A stretch of 64,000 nucleotides of DNA from Scatophagus argus (lineage: Eukaryota; Chordata; Actinopteri; Scatophagidae), in assembly GCF_020382885.2 (NCBI RefSeq), contig NC_058508.1:6998055-7062054 (forward strand). The letters run 5' to 3'. Shown piece after piece: positions 24,765 to 54,998 of the stretch; the stretch's first letter is position 1, and the number at the start of each line of letters is the position of its first letter. The notes beneath the pieces were generated by a model. That model was not told the origin of the DNA. It was given only the letters and a program-made list of their open reading frames with translations, and did not search any database. The translations under genes were made by a program, and so were the position numbers.

Positions 24765-27700
24765 ATGGCTGCGCCGCCCGATGCGGAGAGTTTGGAGTCT
24801 CGTATCAGTGAGTATTTTAAACTTATTTAACCAAGCTTGTGTCGGCTGGAGACCCGGACACTCACCAGTTATTATCAGTGAGTAGCTCTCAATGTGAAGA
24901 CGGTTCACCACAGCAGTTCGTGTCCCAATCGAGAGGACACTCAGATCCTGGCATCCCATCCAGGATGCTTAAACTAGCTCGGGAGCTGCTGTGCTTGCCA
25001 GCTGTCAACACACAACATAGCCAGGCTTACCATTAGCTTTACGGCGCGGTTGCTCAACTAGAAAACATCAGTTGACAACAAGCTCATGGGGCCCCTATTT
25101 TTAGACACATGGGTTAGATTATGATTATGGCAATGCTATGGCCTCCTAAGAAAGTTCTAGACGAGACAGTAGTGATACAGTACTACTAGCGACAGCAGGC
25201 TAGCTAATGTGACACTGTTAGCACCTGCCCTGCATATTTCTGCACGGTGTCATGCTGGCGTTAGGTGGCAGAGACTTGATCAATTTTAATCACGGTGTCA
25301 CCTCAAACGCCTTTAGGCCTTACTGGGTTTTCTTACATGTGTAAGGCTTTATATGTCAAAAAATATTTTAATTCAACATCTCTAATTTTAGGATATAATG
25401 TTGTAAATACTGATTCAGTTTTAATCTGAAGGCAAAAATGAACAGCATATTCTGGTGCCAGTTTATTTGCAAGCTCTAGCTAAAATAATACAAAAATATA
25501 ATAATAATATTATGATGTTTGTGTTGAAAGGGCTGTTGAGAGTTGTCAAGTAAACCTCTGGTCATTTCTGAGGTTTTAGGTGGTGATTCTATTGAATTGC
25601 ATTGTATTTAAAGTGGTCCTCACATTTTATTGCTCTCACTGATACAAAAGCACTGCATAGTTGTAGATAGGTGTACCTAATAAAGTGTCAGATGGATGTA
25701 AAATAATAATAAATAATAAAATAATTTTAGTAATTTCTATTCATCATAGTAATGCTTTCTAATCTTAATAATACCACCTGTGTTATTTAATATCATGGTA
25801 TTGCTGTAACCAAAATCTCAGTCATGTGTATTTTATTATCACAACAGTATTGATTTAATGTAGTAAAGAAGTACCATCTGTCCCCTCTGTTGTCTGACAT
25901 CTCATTTGCTAACATTTCAGACAGAGCCACAAACCCACTTAACAGAGACACAGACTGGAACAGCATCCATGCCTTCTGTGACCAGCTCAACAATGATTTG
26001 GAGGGGTAAGAGGATAAGTCATTTGTGCTTAATTAAGTACTAATTCTAGCACACTTTACCAAACTTGCATTTGCTCATTTGCCCTCAGCTGCTGTGTTCA
26101 GCACTATGGACATTCAGTCCTGTTTGTGACTTGCATTACAGACCTCAGCTGGCCACCAGGCTTCTGGCTCACAAGATCCAGTCTCCACAGGAGTGGGAGG
26201 CCATGCAGGCCCTGTTGGTGAGTTCAGATCTGAACCAGGATCTGCTGTTAACTTTGTCTAAATATGTACTAAACAGTTTGAAGTGAAGCCTTTTAGAGTA
26301 TGATTTTACTGTTCTCAGATTTTGTTTCATTTCTGGTGTTGTATTTCCTTTCTAGGTTCTGGAGACGTGTATGAAAAACTGCGGGAAAAGATTTCACAGC
26401 GAAGTGGGCAAATTCCGTTTCCTCAATGAACTCATCAAAGTGGTTTCTCCAAAGGTAAGACTCTTTGAATGAGATTCTGTTTTTTTGTGATTCTGTCTTC
26501 TTTTTTAAATACACAGCTGATGTGTGTAAATAACTTGGCTGTTGTCCTCACTCTGCCCTCTCAGTACCTGGGCTCACGGTCACCAGAGCCAGTAAAAAAG
26601 AAGGTTTTGGAGTTGATCTATAGCTGGACTTTGGGTTTACCTGATGAGGCCAAGATCTCAGATGCCTATCAGATGCTAAAGAAACAAGGTAGGGGGCTGT
26701 CTGCTGTCAGATAAATGGAAAATAAAACTTCTTAACTTGGCACTAAAGTTACAACCCAAGTTTCTTTTACAATTATAGCTAAAACAACTACTAACTGCAG
26801 TGATAAGTACTGATTTAACTTCTTGACCTGATCATATTCTATGATTGTAAATCAGGTATCATTAAACAAGACCCTGAGCTGCCACCTGACAAACTACTGA
26901 ACCTTCCTCCACCCAGACCCAAGAATGCCATTTTTGAGGATGCGGAGAAGTCAAAAGTAAGGACTTGTCTGTTCAGAGAAAATAGTCAGTCATTTGTAAA
27001 CATGCACTCCAACATGAGGATAAATGTGAGCTGAGTCAGATTCTTCCCCACTGTGTATGCATCGCGATTGTGCTCGCATTGGGATTTATGAACTCTGTTC
27101 ACTCGTTTTCCTCCATGTGAATTCTGGCTGTCTGCTTTGTCAGATGTTGTCTCGCCTGTTGAATAGTTCCCACCCAGAGGACCTTAAAGCCGCCAACAAA
27201 CTCATCAAGGAAATGGTCCAAGAGGTAAACCTCTTTCCTTCTCCTTCCTACTGCTTTTATAAATCATAGTTTTCTGTTATACATTAACGGCACCATAGTG
27301 TGGTTTGTGTGTGACTTTAAGAAAAGCAATAAAATACCAGAGTGCTGCATCAAGACAGGAACATTAAATGAATAAAGAAATGGGCTGGTTGCCTTAGGGG
27401 AGGTTTTATGTGTCACTGGCAGAGTGATTCAGCAGGAATTTCAGGGTTTATCAGAGCAGCTCATTGCTCTTATCCCCAGATTCCTCTAATGGCCTCTCGC
27501 TGGCCTCGCTGCTCCTGCACACTCTCGCCTTTGGCCGTGTTTTTGTGTTTTCTCTTGCTTATTTTTGCAGCTTGTATCGTGCATGACCATTTCATACATA
27601 TACAAGTGTGTGTGGTCACGCTTTTTGTGTTGTAGGATCAGAAGCGAGCAGAGAAGGTGTCAAAGCGGGTGAACGCCATTCAGGAGGTAAAGGAGAGCGT

Positions 27701-30700
27701 CACTCTCCTGACTCAGCTTCTGCAGGACTATGACAGCACTGCAACCAATCAGAGCAACACTGAACTCATACAGGTGAGCTGAAAGACAACTGACCACTCA
27801 GTGTATACACAGCTGTCCTGTTGTGATAGATCTGGCAGAACCTTGATTTAAAGTGTTTAACATGGTGTGTTTGGTGTGGTCAGGACCTGTACCAACGCTG
27901 TGAGAAAATGAGACCCACACTGTTCAGACTGGCAAGTGATACGGAGGACAATGACGAGGCCCTGGGTGAGCCTTATTTTAAGTCATCTAATTCATTGTTC
28001 AATAGGGATCATCCCTCCTGTTTATATGCAGTAGAAAATAAGTCATCTTTGAGATGTTCCATGGGCAGCACGGTGGTGCAGTGGTTAGTACTGTTGCCCC
28101 ACAGCAACAGGGTTCCAGGTTTGAATCCCGGTCTGGGTCCTGTATGGAGTTTGCATGTTCTCCCTGTGCCTGCGTGGGTTTTCTCCGGGTACTCCGGCTT
28201 CCTCCCACAATCCCAAAGACGTGCACATTAGATTAATTGGCTACTCTACATTGTCCCTGTGTGCCCAGTGTGTGCATGTGTGGTTTTCTGTTTTTGTGTG
28301 TCAGCCCTGTGATTGACTGGCGACCAGTCCAGGGTGTACGCCGCCTCTCAACTGTAGTCAGCTGGGATAGGCTCCAGGCCCCCTGATGGATAAGCATATA
28401 GAAAGTGGAAGGATGGATGGGATGTTTAATGCATTTTTTAATGTTAATCATTCACCTATTCAGGTGTTTTCTTTTCTCCGTCATAGAGGCCTCCATCTGG
28501 ACGCTAAAAGCAGAGAGCATTAGAGATATATTTTTTACTTAAAGATGTGATATGTAACATTTAGCACCCAAACATCAAAGCAGTTTTAAGTATAGATAAT
28601 CAGCAGACTTGATTACCGTTGGCTTATTGGAGCAAGTTTACTTTTCCTCTCAAGTCCACAGAGATGCTGACGTTCCCTGTCTGTCTATTGTGTTGTATTC
28701 TAAATAGACCCAGTGCTGGTTTTCACTAAATCTCAAATATTCAGTCTTGTTCATACATTTTGGCTCTAAAGATGCTTGCTAACACATATGTGCACTCCAA
28801 ACCAGTTTATTATCACCAGTTTTGAAGTTCTGCTTTGCTTTGCTAATATCTTTCCACAGCGGAGATCCTGCAGGCGAACGACAGCCTGACTCAAGTGATC
28901 AACCTGTACAAACAGCAGGTGAAGGGGGAGATGGTGAATGGCAACAACACATTAAACACACAGAAACAAACAGGTGGGTCAAGCACTGAGCACTGATATA
29001 TATGAAGAGTATTGATTTTTAGAAGTGGCAGTTCACAGCTAAACACAGAAACGTTTTTAGATTCAAAAGTTCCTAGTTTTGATTTGGGTCGTTTTGAAAT
29101 GAACTGGCTTGAATCCGTTTCTCACAGGAGGGGGGACTGCACTGTTAGATCTGTCAGGATTGGACACATCGCCACAGTCGCCTCCATCCTTCCCAGAGTT
29201 TCCCACTCCAACAGACAGCCTCAACGCTCCCTCACAAGAGATGGGGATCAGCCTTCTCGACGATGAGCTCATGTCACTCGGTAACAGCGTGTCTGACACG
29301 TCACACTTCTTCCAGTAATTTGTAATAATATGTGCAGGTTATTCAGTGGGATTGTGATGAGTTATTTAGGAGCTGAGGTGGAGGCCAGGTTTAATATGGA
29401 TGGAGAGAAAACCATGACAGCACTCACACTGAAGGTCTGAAGGTGTGTTTTCCCTAAACTGTGATGCTGTTTTTGCGCTTCTCACAGGTTTAAGTGAAGG
29501 AACACACACCTCCAATCCTCCTTCACAGCCTGAGGATTCGACAGCCTGGGACTCTTTTCAGGTGAGCAGAGGGACGATTCATTTAGAATTAAAATTATGG
29601 ACATCGTTCATCTTAACCCTGCTACAGTGTTACATCTGTAACCACTATTTTTCTCACACACTTTCTCTGTCTACTTCCAGTCCTCTGACAGCATAGACGC
29701 AGACATCCCAGCAGCACCCAGTCTCCTCCTGAGTCCGGACCCTCCCGCCCACTCTCAGCCCCTTTCATCTGGCTCCACCCCTGGGAACTCGGCCCTGGAC
29801 GAGCTGGACCTGCTGGGCAAGACGCTGCTGCAGCAGTCCCTGCCTCCAGAGGGCCTGCAGGTCAAATGGTATTTAACACTATTCTAACACTGTTACATTA
29901 CTGCTAAAAGTTAAGTTCTATTTCTATGGGCTTATCTGCTGGGTTTACTTTGGTGTAGATGTGTGTGTACATATATATATAAATATATACACATATACAT
30001 GCTAAAGCAGATTAGTGCAGTAGCAGCCATCATCAGTGAAAGATTTCTGGATTTCTTCAAAGACTGGAGTTGTAAGACTGGATTGTAAAAGGTGCAAACA
30101 GAGATTGTTCATTGCTCATTTCTCTGCTTTTAGGGACAAGCAACAGTCCAAACCAACTCTGAGAGATCTCCAGAGCAAGTCTGGGTCCAACGTTGCCCCA
30201 AACCCCATTCCATCCTTCTCCACTGAACCTGTCCTCAACTCTCAGCCCGGCCTTGGAGTGACATTGCTGGATATGTCCCCAGCTCACACTGACACTCCCT
30301 CTCCAGAAGTCACCCTGACTGATGTTTTTGTACCGCTAGAATCCATTAAGCCCAGTAAGGGAACTTGATGACTTCATACTTCTGCCCATCTGGATGTACA
30401 GGTTGATGATGTCTCCCCCATTTCTCTCTCTCTTTCTCTCTCCAGGTAGTCTGTTACCCATGACTGTTTTTGATGGACACAGTTTGCGGGTTCTCTTTCA
30501 CTTCGCTCGCGATTCACCTCCGTGTCGTCCCGATGTGTTGGTGGTAATCATCTCCATGCTGTCGTCGGCCCCTGTCCCCGTCACCAACATAAACTTCCAG
30601 ATCACGGCTCCAAAGGTCAGCATTAAAAAAACAAACAAACCACTGCAGCCAATTTAATGTCTTAGTAAAGCAACATTTAGTTTGCTTTCCTTCATCAACT

Positions 30701-31502
30701 GTAGTCCATGGCAGTGAAGCTGCAGCCCCCATCAGGAACAGAGCTCCCAGCTTTCAACCCCATCCTCCCTCCTGCTGCTGTCACACAGATCCTGCTGCTG
30801 GCAAACCCAAACAAAGTAAGACTAGATTTTCTAAGCATCTACACTACACACTGTTGTGTCTAAATGTATAAACTGCCACTTGACGTAGGCCAACAGATCA
30901 AGGGTCTGTTGAAATGTTACTGTAACATTGCTTCACTAGTACATTACATGACACTCAGCTGAAGTCCACAGCAAGAAATGGAAAGTCACTGAGAAGAAAT
31001 AATTGCTTTAAAATCCTAATACCCTCCTGTGCCAACTTTGTCACTTTATGGCCTTCATTGATATTTGTGACAGCATTTCAGTTCACAGCTGCATGTGACA
31101 CTATGTTGCATTTTATAAAGGTGAAAAACATGTAGAAGGAATAAAGTTACATACAACTTTGAATTACAAAACCACTGGAGAAAGAATCAAAATACCTCTC
31201 AAATTCTTTTACTACCACTGGTCAAGTTCACTGTGGACATTACATGGACTGTGATGAGTCTGTGGGTGTGTTGAGCATCTCTTCTGACTCATGCCAATGA
31301 GATTAGTACACAGGCTGTCTGTTCAGCCAAAGCTCTCTGGATGTTTAATTATATATCCACATCCCCCATCCTGTGTGTGTGTGTGCTTCAGGAGAAAGTA
31401 CAGCTGCAGTACAGATTGACCTTCGCCATGGGAGAGCAGGAGCACAATGAGAGTGGCAGTCTAGAACAGCTTCCTCCTCCGGAGACATGGGGGAACCTAT
31501 AG
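24765..31502 (+). CDS. gga1: GGA1, Golgi-associated gamma-adaptin-ear clathrin adaptor
   Basis: Seventeen exons: 24765-24807, 25921-26005, 26142-26217, 26356-26454, 26565-26688, 26856-26956, 27144-27224, 27636-27773, 27884-27965, 28860-28973, 29128-29280, 29488-29561, 29681-29868, 30134-30354, 30446-30615, 30705-30815, 31392-31502; 656 aa (human GGA1 639). The VHS domain at about 1-147 (TRLLAHKIQSPQEWEA, KFRFLNELIKVVSPKYLG) binds acidic-dileucine sorting signals. The GAT domain at about 175-310 (HPEDLKAANKLIKEMVQE, RPTLFRLASDTEDNDEAL) binds Arf1-GTP and ubiquitin. The hinge has the internal acidic-dileucine-like SLLDDELMSLG and LDELDLLGKTLL. The GAE ear from about 530 (VFDGHSLRVLFHFARD, ending PPPETWGNL) recruits accessory proteins. 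It acts at the trans-Golgi network and endosomes. The ATG has a good context (agtgATGG). Intron 9 carries a SINE. Confidence 0.98.
28063..28421 (+). repeat. full-length tRNA-like SINE in gga1 intron 9
   Basis: It starts GGGCAGCACGGTGGTGCAG, with an A-box TGGTGCAGTGG and a B-box GGTTTGAATCC at 28118-28128. The body contains TTCTCCGGGTACTCCGGCTTCC and AGCTGGGATAGGCTCCAG, and the tail is made of GGATG units. Similar elements are very common in teleost genomes. A short GATGTT on both sides may be the target duplication. Confidence 0.88.
29967..29999. repeat. TA/CA-rich simple repeat
   Basis: A short run of TATA and CATA units in gga1 intron 13. Confidence 0.8.
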
Positions 31503-32739
31503 CATTTAAACACAACCACGACATAACAGACTCTCTGCTTTCAGTCTCAGCTTTCTTCCTAAACCAAGTGTCCAACTCGACACTCTGCATAAGCCTGTTT
31601 TCCTTTTTGTAATCACATTGTACTTTCTTTGATTGGCATTGGATTGTTTTCCTTGAATTCTGCTCATGCTCTGTCAGTGTAACGTGTGTACGCTTTGCTT
31701 TAAATGAGTCATGTGTGTTTAGGTTTAGTCTGCTGTATGTGGCTGCTTTACAACAAATTTTCGACTGCTTCCCCTAAGTTGTTGCGGTCATTATCTTCTG
31801 TTCAAACAGACAGTGCTAATGAAGAAAGAAAACCACATCAAATGTATGCATAAGCTCATTTGGTGTACTCATATTTTTTTTTCCCTTTCAAGGCGCTGAA
31901 GTCAGTTTTAATCCATTATCTGCTGCATTTACCTTCACCTCTGCATGCTCTGCAAAGTGGGACTTGATGCTTGTAAGATCAAGCACACCAGTAGAGAAAG
32001 GACTTAAACACTACATAGACACAGCTCATCTTAGTTTGCAAAACACAGCTATACATAATCAACTTTTTGTGGTGTCTAGTTTGTGATGAGTGATTATGAC
32101 TTCTTTCGCAACAACTGCGTCCACTTTCTGATTTGCCTAAAGAATGGTCTTTGGATGGTACCGTTTTTCCTCTTTTTCCCATCCTGTGTAAAGAGCAACA
32201 TTTTACTGTAACATCAGAGTTGTGTATCTGCCATATGTGCCTATTTTGCAGTTCTGACACTTAAATTCTATTAGTTGGGATGGATTTGTTCTTCCTGTCC
32301 CCTACACGTCAGTCTAATTAGGTCTGCAGTTTGGCTGATATGCAGACAAACTACATTATAACCTTAAATTTCTAATATATTCATTTTCAGTAGGGTATAA
32401 GTTAAGTCCTGAAAATCCTTTTCTCTAGCTTGTTTTAAGTTAATACTTCAGCATTTATCAGGAAAATCTGAATATCAAACTTGAGCAAATGCAAACTGAG
32501 CTGCAACCAGCTACTCTGAGTGCAGCGTCTGTTTCAAACATGTTCAACTTGTTTCTACAATCTGCAATGCATGTTAGCCATGCTGAACACCTCCTCCTCC
32601 CCGCAGGCTCTCAATCACATTCCACTGCACTAATCTCCATACAACTGCTCTGTAAATACCAACGATGGCAGTTCTGTTATGTACATTTGATTTGTGCAAT
32701 GTGCAAGAGCATAACACTGGTAAAATACTCCTAATGGGT

Positions 32740-32745
32740 AATAAA
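32740..32745 (+). terminator. gga1: poly(A) signal of gga1
   Basis: AATAAA about 1.24 kb after the gga1 TAG, followed by a T-rich downstream element. The 3'UTR is 31503 to about 32765. Confidence 0.75.
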
Positions 32746-32856
32746 GTTTTTTTTCTTGGTGACTTAAAGGTTCATCCATATGTGTTGTAGATACCATCCA
32801 CCTCTGTGATTTAAGTGTCAATGATATTGACAGTACACAGTGATACAGTGAAGAGC

Positions 32857-32862
32857 TTTATT
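32857..32862 (-). terminator. ddx17: poly(A) signal of ddx17
   Basis: AATAAA on the minus strand, about 860 bp after the ddx17 stop. The gga1 and ddx17 transcripts therefore end tail to tail within about 100 bp. Confidence 0.7.
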
Positions 32863-33719
32863 AAACAAACTGTAAAAAGGGACTATTTGCTATCTGGAAA
32901 ACCTCAAAGATCACCTCTGCAAAGATTTCACTACACTGCTGCTTAACTGAAAACGCTAATTTACAGTGAGCCTCAGGTTTGTCAGTAAACTCCTAAATGT
33001 GAAAAAGTTTGTTTACATGCATGTGACTAACTGCTGCTACGGCACACTAAGCCTCTGCAGAGTTGCCTCTATAAGGCCTAGTAATACATGTAATGAAATC
33101 AAAAAACAATTTGACCCCCCCAAAAAAAAGTTTTTAAACCTCAATTTGCTCAACATACCAGGCTCCCAAAGTTTTTCTTCTATACTTCAAAGTGATCTTG
33201 TGGCTTACAAATTTTCCAACACAAAAATAAAGATATTGAACCAAAAATAGAAACATAGGATATATACAAGAAGTAACTTCAGCACCTACCTTTTGACACA
33301 CCTAAGGGGAAAGCAGATACAGATCAGCAGATAAATCCTCTGTAGCAGCTCACAGAGGACCGCAATACAGAAACACCACATTTGTAAAAAACAAAAGTTT
33401 CTTTTTGAGACAATGATGATAAAACAGCTGAGTTTCTGTCAAACTAAATTAATGATACTTAATTTGACTTTAAAGACAAAGTCAAAAACAAAAAGGGTTG
33501 ACCACTTAAAACAAACTGGGATCCATTTTGGTGTTATAATGATGAACAAGAAGAAGAATTCTAAAAGCACAATGCACTGATGTGTTGTAACCCAAACACG
33601 CCTATAACTGGCATGTTGATGTTACAGTGGTCAACTACCTGGCAGTAATCCATTCCAAAATCAAAATTTCTCACTTATTTTGAGCCTGTGTAAAGTGTGT
33701 GACTGATGCAGTGATGATA

Positions 33720-41584
<7,865 letters not shown>

Positions 41585-43150
41585 TTTGTGGACACACGCT
41601 CTAGTATATAGGGATGGGGAAGTTATTTTATGTTTCCTTTAGATCAATGCCCCCTTCCCTAAGAGAGGTTACTTGGCTTTCGCTTATTGTTGTTATGCTG
41701 TTTCGGGCCTAGCTTAGAAACAGCCGTAGCTACATTCGACGCGCTCTCTATTTCAGCCAAATGCCAACATTAAGGTTAACCGGGGACGTCCACTGGATGG
41801 ACAAACTGTCACTTTTTTGAAGGCTTTTTGAAAAATCATATATCACAACTCGGCATATTTTTAGTGTAATGAAGTTTAGCGTTAAGTTCAACTGAATCAA
41901 TAACAAGGTTCAGCAAACTGCTCAGCTATGTTGTTAGCAGCACTCCGCCGGCGAACGGAAGCTGCCGTGACTGGCTGCTGCTTGAGAAGTCCCGCCCCCC
42001 CTTCGATGATTGACATCCTCATAGTCGAAAACATGAAATTAAATTTCTTTTATTTTTTGTCTGTTACAGAGCATAAATAAAGAACAAGGGATCTACTATT
42101 AACTGCATCCCACTTAGCAACGATATACTGTAAATGAAATTAGCAAATAGGTTGCAAATAAACTGTTATGACTAGCTGGTTTAAAACAATCTGTACTCTG
42201 TAGAGTCAACATCACAACCATCAAAGTTAGAGTAGATGTTACAATAAATGTTGGTGGCTGTTAGAGTAGCAAGATCTAATCATCTAATCTAATCTCCCCC
42301 TCTTTTTCTCTCCTCCCCTTCCTCTTGCCTATAGGTGATGCTTTTGAATTGGGGCATCACTCACTCTCCGCAGTAGTGAACAGGAAGAGCCTGTTGAGAA
42401 GAAGGCAGAGTTCATTCCTCACCCAGAGCCTGAGGAAGACACCGGTTGCTTTGACAGAAAGTCTGCTGTTGGGGATTCCTTAAATGCACCACAGATCCCA
42501 TTCAGAGCATTTACTTACTGTTGGGTGTCACGTCATGACCATGACGAACACCTCACTCTTGGAGAGTTTCTGGTTATGGCCACTAGGGGCCAGTGTTGGT
42601 TAAGCCATGCTTTTACACGGGGTAATTGAAGATGTTTATAACCAGTTTCAGCAGTGAATGACAGCAGTTTATTCACCTGGCCCTGCTTCCCTTCAAATCA
42701 TCCTCAACAGAAGCTTGTCTTTCCAGAAACAGTTTCCTCATGACTCTGGATAATTCACAGATATTGCTGTCAATAGTTTTCGTTGGAACTAACAAAGCAG
42801 TAGTCTCTATTAAATATATATTACCATTCCGATGAAAACTGTTTAGAGTTTACTTTGTGCATTGCTAACTTATGGCATGAGCAGCATATTCGAACTAATG
42901 CTATTTTGTTATTTATTATTTTAGATTTTTAGATATTTATTATTAAAGAGCTGTGGTCACTGTGTACATTAGGCAACTTGCTTCTACCTATCTCTTCTTT
43001 GTTCATGGGTGAAGTCAGACATCATACAACGATATAATATAGTAAAAAATAACAACATAGAACATGTGAAATTAGATACTTTATGATGCGTTGCTGTGAT
43101 GATGGTGATGGTGTCCACAAGCTTACCTGAAGACAAACCTGAGAGAAATG
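41585..43150. other. ddx17 promoter region and intergenic DNA
   Basis: The ddx17 promoter lies just right of 41584, probably TATA-less, with CpG-containing sequence to about 42000 and a GC-rich tract at 41988-42006. The rest separates ddx17 from the tmem184b 3' end. It holds the orphan exon-like stretch at 42335-42629 and A/T-rich DNA from 42880. Minus-strand AATAAA hexamers near 42910-42935 could be distal tmem184b sites. Confidence 0.5.
42335..42629 (+). other. orphan exon-like stretch with strong acceptor
   Basis: A textbook 3' splice site (CTCCCCTTCCTCTTGCCTATAG, pyrimidine tract plus AG at 42333-42334) is followed by two overlapping open frames. One, starting GAT-GCT at 42337, runs 48 codons to TAA 42481-42483. 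The other is open from 42348 for 93 codons to TGA 42627-42629 and starts acidic (EEPVEKKAEF). Neither has a useful ATG and I recognise neither product. It could be the last exon of a divergent ddx17-promoter transcript or a decayed gene piece. Confidence 0.3.
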
Positions 43151-43163
43151 TCTACATTTGTCT

Positions 43164-43169
43164 TTTATT
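43164..43169 (-). terminator. tmem184b: possible poly(A) signal of tmem184b
   Basis: AATAAA on the minus strand, 2.26 kb after the stop. The intervening 43170-45432 has no other gene and reads as a long A/T-rich 3'UTR. Confidence 0.45.
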
Positions 43170-45432
43170 TCCTTTTCAACACCAACAGAAACCAACGTAG
43201 CATCAAAACATGAGATAATATTACCAATATACAAATGAAGAAGTACACAACAGAAATAAAACTGGTGAATATATAAAAATTAAAATATTAAACTGAAGCA
43301 CTATACCAAGCCATGCCATTACAGCCATCATCATAAATGCTTCACAGTGCCTAGTTTAACTCTATTTACAACATTCGTTCCTTTCTGGTATATTTCATCA
43401 TTTCACATATTCAGCTTTGTGATTAACACCCAGCTGTTCAAATCATATTGTATCAAAACTAGCATTTCATAGTGTTTTGATTTAAGATGAGTCTGATATC
43501 TGATATACTGTTACATAGGGGCAGAATATAAGGCAGTGAATATCAATTTCACTTTCAATACCACTAAGTTAACAGTACATTAGTAGGGCAAACTCATTCA
43601 ACTTTGCCTCTAACTAAAGCCCTACAGGTTTAGTGGAAAGATCCATACTAAAGTGATGCATGTGTTGGTGGTTGGTAGTTATGTGGGTTAGCAGTCACAG
43701 TTGGAAACCAACTTTTCAACAATTCAACAAACACTTTAATTACTCTGCTAACTAAGTATGATTTTCTCATTAGAAAGTTGGTGGAACTCCTTTGAGGATC
43801 CACATCAATTTAGCGCATCTCTTCATCCTGACTACAATCATTCTTCAAGCAGTTAACAGTCTGTAAAAGGACACTGCACTCGAGAAGAAAACGACGATAG
43901 CACATTTAGAGGCAGCACTGGGCCTGATGTCTCCTGTCAAAAATGATCTACTCAGCTTTTATACAGCTGTGTTCAGCCATCGAACATTTACAATGACAGC
44001 CACAAGTAACCTCTACACTTTCCTCTGTTAAAAACACATATTAAACATCAGTTGATGATGTGTGAACAATAAACTGAAAACACAGTTTCTACAACCACGT
44101 TCACTGTGCATCAGTCTTGTGGTGTAGAATGTGTTCCCCATATATTAACTACCTAAACATTGTTCATATGAACTTTAAATGCCCGTATATTCTTTTTCCA
44201 GATGTGAGTCCAGTCAGATGTAAAGCCTTGTTTGCACTGAAACATCTTTCTATCCATCTGTAATGACCAATATCCTCACTCACTGCCACTGTAGCAATGT
44301 GGCCATTATAAACAATACCAGCAGAGGCAGGCCTGTTCTGTGCTACATGTAATGCCCTAAATTATGGCATTACAATCCAAAGCACATCACAGCTGGGCCA
44401 GCTCTGGAGGGAAGTGTCGCTTCTTCGGTCATCTGTGTGGCTGCTGTCCTTCCATCCTTGCTGTCTGTCTGCCTACAGCTGTTCCCTCACTGCACAAAAA
44501 AGTCAGGCCAACAGCTGGAGTCATACTACCTTTTTGAGTCACTTGTTCATATGAACCCACAATGAAAAGAAAACAAACACAGAATATTTAGAACATTTCT
44601 GGAATAACAATTTTCCAACCAACTAGTCTTTACATGAGTTAAACCTTCAAGGTCATACACATACAAATTAAATAAGAAAAAAATATTTGTGATTAAATTT
44701 TTACATGTTAAAACAAAGCCTATAATTCAATGGCTCCTTAGTTTTGATTGACTGTAAATCAATTCTACATCTTAAGACAGTGTGTGTCATTAACTGGAGC
44801 ACAGGGTATTGCTCCCTCTATTTGGCAATGTTTTGGTACGAGACAGAGCTGGCAGGGTGGTAAGGAGGGGAATGGGCTGAGAATCAATGTAAAAACCTTC
44901 ATAAAGATGAAGGAAGTCGCGCGTTTCAAACCAAGATGGCACTTATTTACTGCAGCAAACACCTTACATGTGTCATGTTTTTTGTCATGGTGTTTAAAGT
45001 GCAGCATAAGGACGCTATATGCAGGCACAGTTATTTGTACCAATCCATGTTCAGTGAATGAATATAGATATGGCATTTCTGTCAGTGATGGCCTCAAACT
45101 AAAATTTTCGAATTTTCTCCAATTTCTCCCCAGTTATATTTGTAACAACTTCTCCATTTTCTTCATGCTTCCTCTTTTCCTTCTGTACCAGTTATTTCCC
45201 CTTTTCCCTTGTAAAAACACTCCTTTCCTTCAAACAGTCTGTTAACCATAATTTCACAGAATCAGATCTTTTCACTGTTGAGAAAAAGTAAAAAAAAGAA
45301 AAGAAAAAAGAAAGCAGAATCTAATCTGCCATGTTAAGGTAGCAACAGAAGATCTGATTTGTTTCACATGGCTGATAAAATTTCAGTATGAGCTACAGGA
45401 GTAAAGTGAGTCTCTGAGTGTATGATTCAGTC
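43170..45432 (-). other. tmem184b: tmem184b 3' untranslated region
   Basis: Minus-strand sequence after the TGA at 45433-45435. No coding potential and no repeat family recognised. A GA/A-rich run is at 45280-45315. Confidence 0.55.
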
Positions 45433-54389
<8,957 letters not shown>

Positions 54390-54998
54390 CTATATGAAGA
54401 AAGGGTGTAGAGACTTCATCAACAAATTAATTCAGCCTACACATTTTAAATATAACCTGAAACAATTTCATATCACACACTATGTAAATGCATCGCATAC
54501 TCTAAAACCTAAGCCTCATGCCAATATCCACTAAGGTTAGAATGAGAAAATCAAAAAAGATACACAGCAGAGCAAATTGGGACACTGTGCAGATCTAGAG
54601 ACATCAAAAGAGAGGGACTGAAAAGGGGAGACATAAGGTAGGTGGGTGAGGAGAGACTGATAAAGAGTGTAGAAGCCACACATGCCAGCACGGGGGGGGT
54701 GTGGGCTGAATCAGTCAAACACAGCGAATCAGTGTGACAGCGACAAGCTGAGGGCTGCTGACCCAATTTCTCCCGTTCTTTTTGTCTGTGCTTTGCTGAG
54801 AACACAACAAAGTGTAGTGTAACCAGAAATGGCGTTAAACATGACCATATTTCTTCAGAGTTACAGAACAATTTTGCACAAATCAGCACCAAAGTTCAGG
54901 CGTAACGCAGATGCTGCAATACGATTCTTGACATGAAATTGAAATAAAGTATCCCCATTCAAAAGCAAACACTCTATAATGGATAAAAACATTCTTAA

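Noticed and set aside
29128-29318. gga1 exon 11 continuing to a stop as an alternative C-terminus
   Set aside because: A normal donor at 29280/29281 and exact phase to exon 12 make this simple read-through of the intron.
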